Notes: generated by a model from the letters alone, not told the origin. Positions 26,717 through 35,534 are shown, counted from the first letter of the stretch. The stretch: DNA of 64,000 nucleotides from Gemmatimonadaceae bacterium (GCA_037721215.1 JBBJNV010000002.1:62001-126000), one strand, 5' to 3'. Made by a program: numbers and translations.

Positions 26717-27142
26717 TCAGCGCTTTGCGTTCTCGGCAGCCTGCGCGGCGATTCGCTGTTCCTGCTCCCGGAGCACCGGTGTGAACTCAGCGCCGAAATC
26801 CTCTGCCTCGAAAATCTGACGGATCTCGATCGACGTGCCCCCGCCAAACGGAGCGCGCTTCACCCAGTCTATTGCCTCCGCGAGCGAATCCGCCTTCCAG
26901 ATCCAGAACCCTGCGATAAGCTCCTTCGCCTCGGTAAACGGTCCGTCGACGACCGTCGGCTTCCCGCCCTCGAATCTGACGCGGGCTCCCTTTGACGTCG
27001 GGTGCAGGCCATCGCCCGAAAGCATCACGCCAGCGTTTACCAGCTCTTCGTTGTACTTCCCCATCGCAGCGAGCATCTGCTCGTCCGGCATCGCCCCCGC
27101 TTCGCTATTCTTGTCCGCCGGAACCAGAATCATGAACCGCAT
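26717..27142 (-). CDS. YCII-domain (DGPF) protein, paralogue
   Basis: 141 aa. It carries the signature DGPFTEAKELIAGFWIWKAD and GDGLHPTSKGARVRFEGGKP. The start at 27142 (MRFMILVPAD) has AAAGGAG with 8-nt spacing; the ATG at 27148 is too close to that site. It is the first gene of a minus-strand YCII pair, followed by the YdjM-like gene and a fragment of the sigma factor these genes normally accompany. Confidence 0.85.
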   Translation of the reverse strand: MRFMILVPADKNSEAGAMPDEQMLAAMGKYNEELVNAGVMLSGDGLHPTSKGARVRFEGGKPTVVDGPFTEAKELIAGFWIWKADSLAEAIDWVKRAPFGGGTSIEIRQIFEAEDFGAEFTPVLREQEQRIAAQAAENAKR

Positions 27143-27319
27143 TGCCATATCTCCTTTTGTGTCGATGGTCAGAACTTCCTCCGGCACCACGCCGGCTGAA
27201 CATAAGCTCTACCTACACGTCGAACGAGAATGCACGGAATCGACAATGAGAAAAAACTCATACAGCTGGCGCAGGGTTCCAGGACAAATCAAGGCTCGCA
27301 ACGGCGGTGATTTCGGCAT

Positions 27320-28258
27320 TTAGCTTTTCCCACCCACGTTGTCGAGCACCACTGCCGCATTACGCCTGAGGCCCCGCAGTTTCGCGCGTTTCATTGGCGA
27401 ACCTCTGAATGCAACCCGAAACTCCTCGTCGTTCATGGCGAGAATGTCCCGCGCGAGCGTGTCCGCATCCTTGCCCGCGATGGCAGCGCGCGGCTCGAAC
27501 TCGGGTACCTTCAACTCCTGGGCAAACTTGATGTTATAAGGGCAGACTTCCTGACAGATATCGCAGCCGTAAATCAGCGACCCGATTGCGTCGTGAAATT
27601 CGATGGGAATTTCACCTTTCGCCTCGATCGTCAGATAGGAGATGCAGCGCGTCGCATCGAGGACCCCCGGTTCGACAAGTGCTCGCGTCGGACAGGCGTC
27701 GATACACCGGGTGCAGGTACCACATCGATCTTCGTCGAACGGTGCGTCGGGCTCGACATCGAGACCAATCAGCAGTGCACCGATGAAAAAAAAAGAGCCG
27801 AGTCCGGGGTTCAACAGGTTGGTATTCTTGCCGAACCACCCGAGGCCCGCGCGACGCGCGAGATCGCGTTCGAGAATGGGCCCTGTGTCGACGTATGCCT
27901 TCCCGACGACGTCATGGCCCGCGGCAACTTCGATGCTGACATGCAGTGCATCGAGCCTCCGCACCATTACGTCGTGGTAGTCGTCCCCCCGGGCATAACG
28001 GGCGACAGGGCCTGACGGAGATCTGCCACCGTAGTCGAGTCCAACGACGATCGCGCTCGTTGCTCCGGCAAATGGCAGCCGCGTGTCGCGGCGTTTGGCA
28101 GCTCCACGGTGAAGGTACTCCATCTCTCCGGCATATCCCTTCTCGAGCCACTCGTCGTTAGCGACTGCCGTTTGAGCGGGGCCGAGCGTCGCGATTCCCA
28201 CGAGGTCAAAACCGAGCCCGTAGGCCTGGCCCTTTATCAGATTCGACAATGCGGTCAT
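27320..28258 (-). CDS. queG: tRNA epoxyqueuosine reductase QueG
   Basis: 312 aa. Catalyses the last step of queuosine synthesis (epoxyqueuosine to queuosine at position 34 of tRNA) using cobalamin and two [4Fe-4S] clusters. Cluster motifs CGTCTRCIDACP and CDICQEVCPYN are clear, as are KAYVDTGPILERDLARRAGLG and WFGKNTNLL. The start at 28258 is preferred over 28276 because it forms an ATGA overlap with the stop of the small gene upstream. A run of nine A (plus strand, about 27786) codes for FFF. No other queuosine gene is visible. Confidence 0.92.
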   Translation of the reverse strand: MTALSNLIKGQAYGLGFDLVGIATLGPAQTAVANDEWLEKGYAGEMEYLHRGAAKRRDTRLPFAGATSAIVVGLDYGGRSPSGPVARYARGDDYHDVMVRRLDALHVSIEVAAGHDVVGKAYVDTGPILERDLARRAGLGWFGKNTNLLNPGLGSFFFIGALLIGLDVEPDAPFDEDRCGTCTRCIDACPTRALVEPGVLDATRCISYLTIEAKGEIPIEFHDAIGSLIYGCDICQEVCPYNIKFAQELKVPEFEPRAAIAGKDADTLARDILAMNDEEFRVAFRGSPMKRAKLRGLRRNAAVVLDNVGGKS

Positions 28259-28503
28259 GGCTCGCTTGCCGCCCATCGTGCGTATCGCTCGACTTCGTGA
28301 ACGGTTGGTACCGCGTCATGAGCTCCGTACGCAGTGTACATCCGCCAGCGGACATAGGTGGCGTCTGGAAGCGGCAGGAAAGGGAACCGCCGATGCCAGC
28401 CGCGTGACCGGAATCTCCACGCTACCCTGAGCAGGTCGGACGCCAGCCGCGGACGTGTCAATCCCCGAACGGCGAGGTGCAGTGATAGTCGTAACCATGA
28501 CAT
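28255..28503 (-). CDS. Small conserved-looking protein coupled to queG
   Basis: 82 aa, basic and rich in Trp/Arg, with RGWHRRFPFLPLPDATYVRW, RMYTAYGAHDAVPTVHEVER and YARWA. No known domain. The composition and the ATGA overlap with queG argue that it is real and translated. I recall similar short proteins (YVRWRM-TAYG) in related genomes but cannot name a family. The start at 28503 has no strong ribosome site. Confidence 0.6.
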   Translation of the reverse strand: MSWLRLSLHLAVRGLTRPRLASDLLRVAWRFRSRGWHRRFPFLPLPDATYVRWRMYTAYGAHDAVPTVHEVERYARWAASEP

Positions 28504-28524
28504 TGCTCAGGTAATATAGAAGAG

Positions 28525-29010
28525 ATGAAGAACGACCCTCACCACACGATCGTCGGCTTGATTTCAGATACCCACGGCCTTCTCCGCCCCTCGGTTCACG
28601 CGGCTTTACATGGCGTGAGTCTGATTCTGCACGCCGGAGATGTGGGAGGGGACGAGATCCTCGACGAACTGCGTCTGATTGCGCCGGTGCACGCGGTGTA
28701 CGGAAATACCGACCCAATCGATGATCCGGGACTCGTCGGCGAGCTGACACTCGATATCGGTGGAATGAGCGTCCACCTGAGCCACGGCCACGAGACAGGG
28801 GTCCCCTCGCCCGCGAAGCTTCTCGCTCTTTATCCACAGCAGATCCTGATTTATGGTCATACACACCGGCAGCTCGTTGCGAAGATGGCCAACCGTCTGG
28901 TCGTCAACCCCGGCGCGGCCGGCGCCCGGCGATTCAATCTGAGCCCAAGCGTCGCTCGGCTCACAATATCCGAGGGTACGGCTGAGGTTGAGATTGTACC
29001 CATCGATTGA
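28525..29010 (+). CDS. YfcE/MJ0936-type metallophosphoesterase
   Basis: 161 aa, the size of single-domain YfcE-like phosphodiesterases. Metal-ligand motifs in order are ISDTHG, LHAGDVGG, VYGNTDP (GN[HD]), LSHGHETG and IYGHTHRQ. It is a cytoplasmic phosphodiesterase of uncertain substrate. It is divergent from the small gene/queG pair (21 bp apart). Its end overlaps the start of the phosphopantetheinyl transferase gene. Confidence 0.9.
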   Translation: MKNDPHHTIVGLISDTHGLLRPSVHAALHGVSLILHAGDVGGDEILDELRLIAPVHAVYGNTDPIDDPGLVGELTLDIGGMSVHLSHGHETGVPSPAKLLALYPQQILIYGHTHRQLVAKMANRLVVNPGAAGARRFNLSPSVARLTISEGTAEVEIVPID

Positions 29011-29656
29011 GCTGGGGAAAAACGAGGTCGACCTATGGGAGGTCGCACTCGACGTATCAGGCGAAGTCGCGGAAAAATTCGTGGCAATTCTGTCGGCGGA
29101 GGAAGTCGTTCGCATGGCCCGATTCGTCGAACCGCAAGCCGCCCGACAGTACGCGATCTCGCGCGGCAGCCTGCGCGGCATACTCTCCCGTTACCTAGGC
29201 AAGCCGACCAAAGATATTGTGTTCACTACGACCGGCGACGGGAAGCCGGCCCTGGCCGCGCCCAATTCATCTGGTTTTGAGTTCAATACATCGCACTCCG
29301 GCGCGCTGGCATTGATTGGAGTGACAAGGGGCCGACCAATCGGAGTCGATGTCGAGCAGGTGCGAAAAATTCCCAAAGCAGTTCAGCTTGCGGAAAGATT
29401 TTTCTCAGGCGCGGAGTATCGAATGCTGTGCGACCTGCCCGAGGAGGAACGTTCGCCTGCGTTCCTGTCGATCTGGGTGTCGCGCGAAGGCAATGCGAAG
29501 GCCCAGGGCCTCAGCGTATGGCACGGGCTCGCGAAAATGGAGACTTCAGAGCGCTGGACCGTCGTCTCGATCGATCTCGGCGCCGGGTATGTCGGCGCGG
29601 TCGTTGCAGCGGGAACCGATTGGCGGGTCGTCCGTCGGGGTATGTTGGAGGAGTGA
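28988..29656 (+). CDS. 4'-phosphopantetheinyl transferase (Sfp type)
   Basis: About 222 aa. Transfers phosphopantetheine from CoA to acyl- or peptidyl-carrier proteins. Signature regions are FNTSHSGALALIGV, GVDVEQVRK (Mg-binding Asp/Glu) and WVSREGNAKAQG, a variant of WxxKExxxK in which the first Lys is Arg. Only TTG/CTG starts are available: 28988 (shown) overlaps the phosphodiesterase by 23 bp; TTG 28994 has a better-placed GAGG. No polyketide or NRPS gene is nearby, so the target protein is unknown. Confidence 0.82.
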   Translation: MRLYPSIELGKNEVDLWEVALDVSGEVAEKFVAILSAEEVVRMARFVEPQAARQYAISRGSLRGILSRYLGKPTKDIVFTTTGDGKPALAAPNSSGFEFNTSHSGALALIGVTRGRPIGVDVEQVRKIPKAVQLAERFFSGAEYRMLCDLPEEERSPAFLSIWVSREGNAKAQGLSVWHGLAKMETSERWTVVSIDLGAGYVGAVVAAGTDWRVVRRGMLEE

Positions 29657-29740
29657 CGGGGGCGACCTTCGGCCCGAAAATTCTGCAGGCAGCCTGCACC
29701 AGTGGTGAAAATCGTGAATTGTGAAAGATCAGAAGCACAA

Positions 29741-30793
29741 ATGGCGGGACGATTTCCGGCAGCGGTTGCGTCGCTGTTGATCGCTGTTTCGCTTGCGGCC
29801 TGCGCACGCGGCGCCTCCGTTCCCTCGGGTGAGATAGCACCCACCGAATCGTCACGAGAGTTGACGGTGGATGACATCTCGCCGACCGCCGTCAACGCGG
29901 CACCCTCGACAGTGATGCTGAAGTCAGCGGCGGGACCCGTGGTCGCCCGCATCCAGATTCTGCTCGACCGTGCACACTTTTCGCCCGGCGTGATTGACGG
30001 TCACGCCAACCGGAACACGGAGCTGGCGGTTCGCTGGTTTCAGAGTTCCCGCAATCTGCCGGCGACATCGGTGGTCGACTCCGCGACGTACAACGCATTG
30101 CTGGCCGTCGCGGGCACGGGGCCGCTCGTCACCGCATTCACTGTTGACGAAGAGGCGCTAAAAGGTCCGTTCGTCACGATGCCGAAGAACGTCTACGAGC
30201 AGGCGAAAATGAAGTGCCTCTGCTTCGCCTCGGTGAGCGAGAAACTGGCAGAGCGATTTCATACCAGTCTCGAGATGATGCGGAAGCTTAATCCCGGAGT
30301 CGGGTTTGCCGGTCTCAAACCGGGCGACAGGATCTGGGTGCCGGCTGTCGAAACAGCGACCAGCGCGGCACGGCAAAACATCTCGAAGATCCTGGTTTCG
30401 AAAACGGGTTCGTACGTGCATGCCGTGGCGCGTGACGGAAGGGTGCTCTACCACTTTCCGTCGACACTTGGATCGAAATACGATCCGTCTCCCAATGGCA
30501 ACTACAGGGTCACGGCTATCGCGCATGATCCGGTCTTCCGCTACGATCCGACGCTGTTCGCCGATGTGCCTGACTCGAAACCGACGGCAAAGCTGCCGCC
30601 GGGTCCGAATTCCCCCGTTGGCAGAGTCTGGATTGCACTATCCAAAGCGCATGTCGGGATTCATGGCACTCCCACTCCAGAAACGATTGGATCCGCCAGC
30701 TCACATGGTTGTGTCAGACTCACGAACTGGGACGCGCTCAAGCTTGCACGGTCGGCGTCCAGCGGTACGCCGGTTCATTTCACCACGGATTAG
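29741..30793 (+). CDS. L,D-transpeptidase lipoprotein (YkuD) with peptidoglycan-binding domain
   Basis: 350 aa. Signal and lipobox SLAACARG near residue 20; a peptidoglycan-binding domain about 65-125 (IQILLDRAHFSPGVIDG, AVRWFQ); a LysM-like segment near residue 175 (LNPGVGFAGLKPGDRIWVP); and a YkuD catalytic domain ending in GIHGTPTPETIG and SSHGCVRL, with His and Cys in place. It would make 3-3 cross-links or anchor proteins in the cell wall. The start at 29741 begins the signal peptide. The stop overlaps the end of the convergent phosphatase gene by 4 bp. Confidence 0.9.
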   Translation: MAGRFPAAVASLLIAVSLAACARGASVPSGEIAPTESSRELTVDDISPTAVNAAPSTVMLKSAAGPVVARIQILLDRAHFSPGVIDGHANRNTELAVRWFQSSRNLPATSVVDSATYNALLAVAGTGPLVTAFTVDEEALKGPFVTMPKNVYEQAKMKCLCFASVSEKLAERFHTSLEMMRKLNPGVGFAGLKPGDRIWVPAVETATSAARQNISKILVSKTGSYVHAVARDGRVLYHFPSTLGSKYDPSPNGNYRVTAIAHDPVFRYDPTLFADVPDSKPTAKLPPGPNSPVGRVWIALSKAHVGIHGTPTPETIGSASSHGCVRLTNWDALKLARSASSGTPVHFTTD

Positions 30794-32190
30794 ACGAAGG
30801 GCACGCCATCAAGCCCGTGCGGGACGTGGATCCCCAGCGCACGACACGCACTCGGCATGACATCGACCGTGCGGCGAGGAATTGACGCCGGGCGCCGATT
30901 CATCAGTAAGGGCACGAGCATGTGCTCGCGGTGAAGCGCCCCGTGTGACGATGTGTGCGGAATTGGCTCGTACTTCGCCCTGAAGTCCCAGTTCCGGGCC
31001 GCCGAGAGGATGATTTCGCCAGAGCGCGGCGAATCGGACAGTCGTGAGATCTGTACCAGCGAATCAGGATAGTCACTGGCGATAGTCAGATCGTAAGCCG
31101 CGGATTCGTCGAGTCCGCGTTGAGGGCCGATACCAAGCGGATCGCCCGTGTCCGGATCGTAGGAAATACGACCGTCCCGCCATTTCATCAGGGCACTGCC
31201 TCGACCATGGCCGTGCACTTCACAGCAGCCGGGCGCCACGGGAAGAATCATGACGTCTACCGATTCCCGGGCCAGCATGGCGTCCCGGAGCTCCGCCCAC
31301 CGACCGTCGAGCTGTGACAACCAGGGTCGGTCACGCTTTTGGAGGTCGAGGTAGATGTGGGCCATCGCGTTACCACTGACCATCACTGCCACTTCACCCC
31401 GCATCGAATAGACGAAGGGGTGGGCAATCGTTCTGAATCCCATGCCGGTTATGAATGCGTCGAGGTCATCGTGTGCCGTGACCGGAGAATGGCCGTGATC
31501 GCTCACCACCCATAAATGCATGGAGTCCCATGTATTTGCACGCTCCGCGTCACGGCGAATCGCGGCCACGGTATCGTCCACAATCTGAATCGCCAGTTCC
31601 ACGTAAGTACTCGCGTGACCGGCCGAGTGAGAGGTCTTGTCGATGCCGGTGAGGGCGGCGAAGGTGAAGTCGGGGCGAGTGATCCGGATTCGGTCGACAA
31701 CCTCACGCGCAATGTCTTTATCGATTGCGAGCCATCCATCCACCTTGCCGCTGAAATGGGTTCGCGCGGCGCGGGCCGCAAAGCCGACGCTTCGGCCAAT
31801 TCGATCGCGGGGCGCGAGTCCGCGGCCAATCACATTTAGAGCGGCGATGCTCGACCCTGCCAGCTCGAACATCGTCGGTGCATCGGGATCGAGGTCGGTG
31901 TCGACGTGTCGCATCTCCGGGCCGACATAGCTTCGCGAATTGCCGGGCATTCTCGACGTCGTACGCCCGCGGTCGTACCATCTCAGGCCCGGGAGTCCTA
32001 CCGGGCCGGGGTATCTGCCCATGATGAAGGGGGCATAAGCTGGTCCGGTAACTGACGGAAACACCGTCGTGACGGTGTGCAGGGCACCTTCCTCACGCAT
32101 TCTGGCAAGCGCGGGTACGAGGCCTCGATCCATTGCACTGGAGAGAGTGTCCGGCCGCGCTCCGTCGGCGACAATGACGACTACTGACAT
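30790..32190 (-). CDS. Alkaline-phosphatase-superfamily phosphodiesterase
   Basis: 466 aa. Type I phosphodiesterase / nucleotide pyrophosphatase group: metal Asp in VIVADGARPDTL, nucleophilic Thr in FPSVTGPAYAPF, and further ligands in GIDKTSHSAGH, VVSDHGHSPV and the C-terminal TSSHG. It hydrolyses phosphodiesters or sulfates; the substrate cannot be told. No signal peptide is visible. It is convergent with the L,D-transpeptidase (4-bp overlap) and divergent from the LOG-family gene (49 bp). Confidence 0.85.
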   Translation of the reverse strand: MSVVVIVADGARPDTLSSAMDRGLVPALARMREEGALHTVTTVFPSVTGPAYAPFIMGRYPGPVGLPGLRWYDRGRTTSRMPGNSRSYVGPEMRHVDTDLDPDAPTMFELAGSSIAALNVIGRGLAPRDRIGRSVGFAARAARTHFSGKVDGWLAIDKDIAREVVDRIRITRPDFTFAALTGIDKTSHSAGHASTYVELAIQIVDDTVAAIRRDAERANTWDSMHLWVVSDHGHSPVTAHDDLDAFITGMGFRTIAHPFVYSMRGEVAVMVSGNAMAHIYLDLQKRDRPWLSQLDGRWAELRDAMLARESVDVMILPVAPGCCEVHGHGRGSALMKWRDGRISYDPDTGDPLGIGPQRGLDESAAYDLTIASDYPDSLVQISRLSDSPRSGEIILSAARNWDFRAKYEPIPHTSSHGALHREHMLVPLLMNRRPASIPRRTVDVMPSACRALGIHVPHGLDGVPFV

Positions 32191-32239
32191 TGCTTCAACT
32201 GGCGAGTGTCACGCGCTTGCGCGCATTATTCGCGGCCAT

Positions 32240-33238
32240 ATGACGAAAAAGAAAACAATTGCCGCCGTGCCGGCGAAGAAGGTCAGGGAGAAAGCGGCTG
32301 CTGCGACCCGGCAGCCACGCACACCGTCCGGAAAGCGAGCTGATGTCGCGACGCGTACATCGGCGGAAGAGGAATCCCGCGCCGGGATGCGGGAGCGCAC
32401 CGAAGCGGGTCATCGGGCGGCCGGGCGCACCCCTCCATCGCGCAAGAGCTCCGCGCGCCAGGCGGGCGCGACGGTGAGCATTGACGACGCGATTCGCACT
32501 TACGTGCCTCCGATCACGGAGGATGAAAAGCTCCTTCAACAACCACCGACGGGAGTGGATTTCACGCGGACTGATCCGTGGCGTGTAATGCGGATTGCCG
32601 GTGAGTTCATCGAAGGCTTCGATACCCTGTCGACCGTCGAGAGGGGCGTCACGATATTCGGGTCTGCGCGCACATCGCCGGAAGATCCGCAGTACAAGGC
32701 TGCGCAGGAAGTCGCGCGGCTCCTCGCGGAAGCGGGATTCTCGATCATCACCGGCGCAGGCCCCGGGATCATGGAGGCAGGGAACAAGGGTGCCCAGATC
32801 GGTGGAGGCAGATCGATCGGATGCAACATCGAGCTGCCGTTCGAGCAGGGCGCGAATCCGTACGTCGATACACTTGTCAACTTCCGTTACTTCTTCGTCC
32901 GCAAGACGATGTTCATCAAGTATTCGGTGGCGTTCATCATTTTTCCTGGTGGATTCGGAACTCTCGACGAGCTCTTCGAGGCTATTACGCTCATACAGAC
33001 GGGAAAGATCTATCAGTTCCCGGTGATTCTTTTCGGGCGGCACTACTGGGCGGGGTTGCTGCGATGGCTGCAGACCCGTGTGCTCGCTGAAAAGAAAATA
33101 TCGAAGGCCGACATCGATCTGATGATTCTCACCGACGACCCCGCCGAAGCGGCGGCCGCGGTAATCGCCGCCTATGAATCGCAGACATTGATCACCACGA
33201 AGCGCGCCTGGGGTGGGGCCGACCGCAGAAAAGGGTGA
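32240..33238 (+). CDS. LOG-family protein (TIGR00730-like nucleotide 5'-monophosphate phosphoribohydrolase)
   Basis: 332 aa. Residues about 120-300 are the Rossmann-like LOG domain with TIFGSART, ITGAGPGIMEAGNKGA and PGGFGTLDELFE, the family's phosphoribohydrolase motifs (release of free base from nucleoside monophosphates, including cytokinins). The first 80 residues are a lysine/arginine-rich, probably disordered extension beginning MTKKKTIAAVPAKKVREKAA. ATG at 32240 is chosen; the frame upstream overlaps the divergent gene. Confidence 0.85.
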   Translation: MTKKKTIAAVPAKKVREKAAAATRQPRTPSGKRADVATRTSAEEESRAGMRERTEAGHRAAGRTPPSRKSSARQAGATVSIDDAIRTYVPPITEDEKLLQQPPTGVDFTRTDPWRVMRIAGEFIEGFDTLSTVERGVTIFGSARTSPEDPQYKAAQEVARLLAEAGFSIITGAGPGIMEAGNKGAQIGGGRSIGCNIELPFEQGANPYVDTLVNFRYFFVRKTMFIKYSVAFIIFPGGFGTLDELFEAITLIQTGKIYQFPVILFGRHYWAGLLRWLQTRVLAEKKISKADIDLMILTDDPAEAAAAVIAAYESQTLITTKRAWGGADRRKG

Positions 33239-33262
33239 GTGACGGCGGTGACCCGGAGTCGG

Positions 33263-33850
33263 CTAACCGCGCTGCCGCTCCAGCAGCAGCATCATCACGA
33301 TGCTCAACATGCCAAGTAGTTCGTCGTCGCTGTTCATCGCACCCAGCGCTTCGATCTTGTACATACCCTCGAAGAATGCCGGTCGCTTCTGCGCTCGAAG
33401 CACGGCCGTGCCGGTTGCGGAGGAGGAGAGCCGGTACGCGGGGTGGAACAGATAGCCGGAGAGCACGCCTGCCACAGGAATTTCGCTGAACGCTGCGTCG
33501 GCAACCTTGATCCACGGGTTTTCTTCCCGGATGTCGAACACCGGCCCGCCGTCCCTCTGCACCTCGTAATGCGTGCGCCAGAACGACCGCATGCCATGGC
33601 GCTTGATCATGCCTATCGGCTGTCCCGCCATGTCTTCGATGTGATACTGAGCCGAGATGTCGAACACCCGGTCGGCCTTCATGGTGTATAGCGGGCGCGT
33701 CTGTTCTTCGTCCGCGAAGATGGTAACCGTCTCCCTCAGCTTGAAAGCTTTTTGTTTGACATAGCAGAGGAGAAGACCGGAGGAATCCCGCACCGAAATC
33801 TGCGACGCGATTGCGATGATCTTGAATCGAAGCTCGAGCGGAAAGTTCAT
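33263..33850 (-). CDS. LURP-one-related / scramblase-like protein
   Basis: 195 aa. It resembles the LURP-one-related (Tubby C-terminal-like) family: MNFPLELRFKIIAIASQISV then RDSSGLLLCYVKQKAFKLRE, ADEEQTRPLYTMKADRVFD and GMIKRHGMRSFWRTHYEV. A hydrophobic stretch (GMLSIVMMLLL) lies at the C-terminus. Function is unknown; possibly membrane-associated. The start at 33850 matches relatives; 42 in-frame codons upstream look non-coding. Confidence 0.65.
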   Translation of the reverse strand: MNFPLELRFKIIAIASQISVRDSSGLLLCYVKQKAFKLRETVTIFADEEQTRPLYTMKADRVFDISAQYHIEDMAGQPIGMIKRHGMRSFWRTHYEVQRDGGPVFDIREENPWIKVADAAFSEIPVAGVLSGYLFHPAYRLSSSATGTAVLRAQKRPAFFEGMYKIEALGAMNSDDELLGMLSIVMMLLLERQRG

Positions 33851-34122
33851 GTTGTCGAATTTTCGGGGAATGGCCGCGCGGAGCGTGAACAGGGTGATCT
33901 CGGGTCGCGCGTTGAACCGTACCTGAATGAGATATCCAATGCCGCGGCTGATGTATAGGGACCGCCGGTCATCCACGCTGATCTCTCCCGCGGAATAGCG
34001 TTTGTTTCCAGAGATTTTCTCCGGTTCACATTACCAAATTGACTGGTTTCGACGGTTAGCGGTGTGTTCCGGGCGTGCTACCGGATTGCGATGCATTGCC
34101 CCCGTGCCTAGTTTGCGTCACA

Positions 34123-34159
34123 GGGCGCCCCCTCCAAAAGAGCGGGCGCCCATTTTTTT
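34123..34159 (+). terminator. Intrinsic terminator in the greA leader
   Basis: GGGCGCCC at 34123-34130 pairs with GGGCGCCC at 34144-34151 across a 13-nt loop, followed by A and seven T (34153-34159). It lies 33 bp upstream of the greA ATG and points toward it. Since the gene before it is on the minus strand, the only transcript it can end is the greA leader itself. Confidence 0.8.
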
Positions 34160-34191
34160 CTAACCGTTTTTGCGGCGTCACGCCAAAAACC

Positions 34192-34659
34192 ATGATTGAA
34201 GAACTGAAAATCAAGCTCGCCGCGGAAGCTGAAAAGCTGCAACATGAGCTCAATATCGTGCTTCCCGCCGAGATCACGCGTGCGGTCGAGATGGGTGACC
34301 TGAAGGAGAACAGCGAATACAAGGCAGCCCTCGAACGTCAGCAATTTGTTCAGGCCAGGCTTGGGCAACTCCACCAGCGCCTGAGCAAACTCTCGTCGAT
34401 CGACATCACGCAGATTCCGTCCGACAAGGTGGGACTGGGTTCTGAAGTAATGGTGCAGGACGAGAAGACCGGGGTCAAGGAAAAGTACAGCATGGTTTTC
34501 GGCGATTCGGTGGAGCTCGAGGACGGACATGTCAGCATGTCGTCGGCAATCGGCTTGTCACTGGTCGGCCGGTGCGTCGGTGACAGCACACTGCTCAAGC
34601 TGCCCGAGTCGGTGAGGAAGCTCAAAATTGTCGGGCTCAAGACAATCCACGAGATGTAG
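34192..34659 (+). CDS. greA: Transcript elongation factor GreA
   Basis: 155 aa, standard length. The N-terminal coiled coil (ELKIKLAAEAEKLQHELN) carries the tip acidic pair in EMGDLKENSEYKAALERQ, required to stimulate transcript cleavage by stalled RNA polymerase. The C-terminal FKBP-like domain (about residues 80-155) binds the polymerase. ATG at 34192 is supported by length and alignment; the frame upstream passes through the terminator. It is apparently monocistronic, with a strong intrinsic terminator in its leader. Confidence 0.92.
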   Translation: MIEELKIKLAAEAEKLQHELNIVLPAEITRAVEMGDLKENSEYKAALERQQFVQARLGQLHQRLSKLSSIDITQIPSDKVGLGSEVMVQDEKTGVKEKYSMVFGDSVELEDGHVSMSSAIGLSLVGRCVGDSTLLKLPESVRKLKIVGLKTIHEM

Positions 34660-34680
34660 CGCGGGCGGTCGGTTGCTGCG

Positions 34681-35079
34681 CTAAGGGGTTTTGGCGATCG
34701 GCGGGGGTCCGAAGACCACGGCAGCAAAAAGAACGGCGAAAATTATGTAGATGGTTGTCGCGGCAACCGACAGCAGGGCTGTGTTGCTCACCGCGTAACG
34801 GGCGAGCACAAGCGCACCGATGGTGAAGTGGGCCAGGTTTGCCAGCCCGATAGGACGCCCATAAATGCCGCCCATCGGATTCGCCTTCGCCACCCAGTTC
34901 AACATCCCGTACGCGAAGTAGAGCGCTCCCAGAAGCTGGAGAAAGATGGGCAGGGCGCCGTCTGAAGCAGACGCAGGAAGTTTCGCAATTTCATCTGGCA
35001 GAAAGATCAGCATTGCGCCGGCCACGGCCATCGCAACGCCGCTGGCCGCCATAAGCAGCCTGGTGTTGATCATTGGCAC
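34681..35079 (-). CDS. Hypothetical four-helix membrane protein
   Basis: 132 aa with four hydrophobic segments (about residues 8-28, 44-62, 82-97 and 104-124) and conserved-looking GALYFAYGMLNWVAKANPMGG. I know similar uncharacterised proteins but no function. It is convergent with greA (21 bp apart) and 16 bp downstream of another minus-strand gene, so probably co-transcribed with it. Confidence 0.7.
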   Translation of the reverse strand: MPMINTRLLMAASGVAMAVAGAMLIFLPDEIAKLPASASDGALPIFLQLLGALYFAYGMLNWVAKANPMGGIYGRPIGLANLAHFTIGALVLARYAVSNTALLSVAATTIYIIFAVLFAAVVFGPPPIAKTP

Positions 35080-35095
35080 GGCTCAGACTCAGTTG

Positions 35096-35467
35096 TCACT
35101 TGCCGCGGCGATACCAGCGGCACAGCTCATTCGCGAGCCATTCGTCATGGGACACCGACTGAATGATGCGGTGCCATTCGCGCTCGAATAGCGGAGAGAG
35201 CTCAGTCGTCGCGGCCTGTCGAGCGAGAACGAACACCAGCAGGCCGCATTGATAGCGGAGGTAGCTATTATCCTGCTCGAGGAGCAGTGACACTGCCTCG
35301 TCGATAGCCGAGAACGCTTGGGGCGGGCTGAGGGATGACAGCGTGCCATTTCGAAAATAAGTAAAGTACGATTCATCGCGATTCGGCTCGCATGCCCAGT
35401 CGAGGAGCGCGCTTCGGAAGTGGCTGATGTGCTCCGGCGAGCGTGGGTTCGAGGCTTTGTGATTCAT
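35096..35467 (-). CDS. Hypothetical HEAT-like helical protein
   Basis: 123 aa; no family identified. It is predicted mostly helical, with PPQAFSAIDEAVSLLLEQDN and SYLRYQCGLLVFVLARQA, which resembles one or two HEAT-like repeats. The start at 35467 follows GAGGCGGC; frames further upstream overlap the divergent panE gene. Confidence 0.6.
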   Translation of the reverse strand: MNHKASNPRSPEHISHFRSALLDWACEPNRDESYFTYFRNGTLSSLSPPQAFSAIDEAVSLLLEQDNSYLRYQCGLLVFVLARQAATTELSPLFEREWHRIIQSVSHDEWLANELCRWYRRGK

Positions 35468-35534
35468 GCCGCCTCGCAATATATGTTTGGTGTCGCGAAG
35501 CACATTGTCACGACCTATATCGGAGTCACCGCGA

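Noticed and set aside
34039-34065. Possible -35 TTGACT before greA
   Set aside because: No acceptable -10 at 16-18 bp; too weak to report as a promoter.
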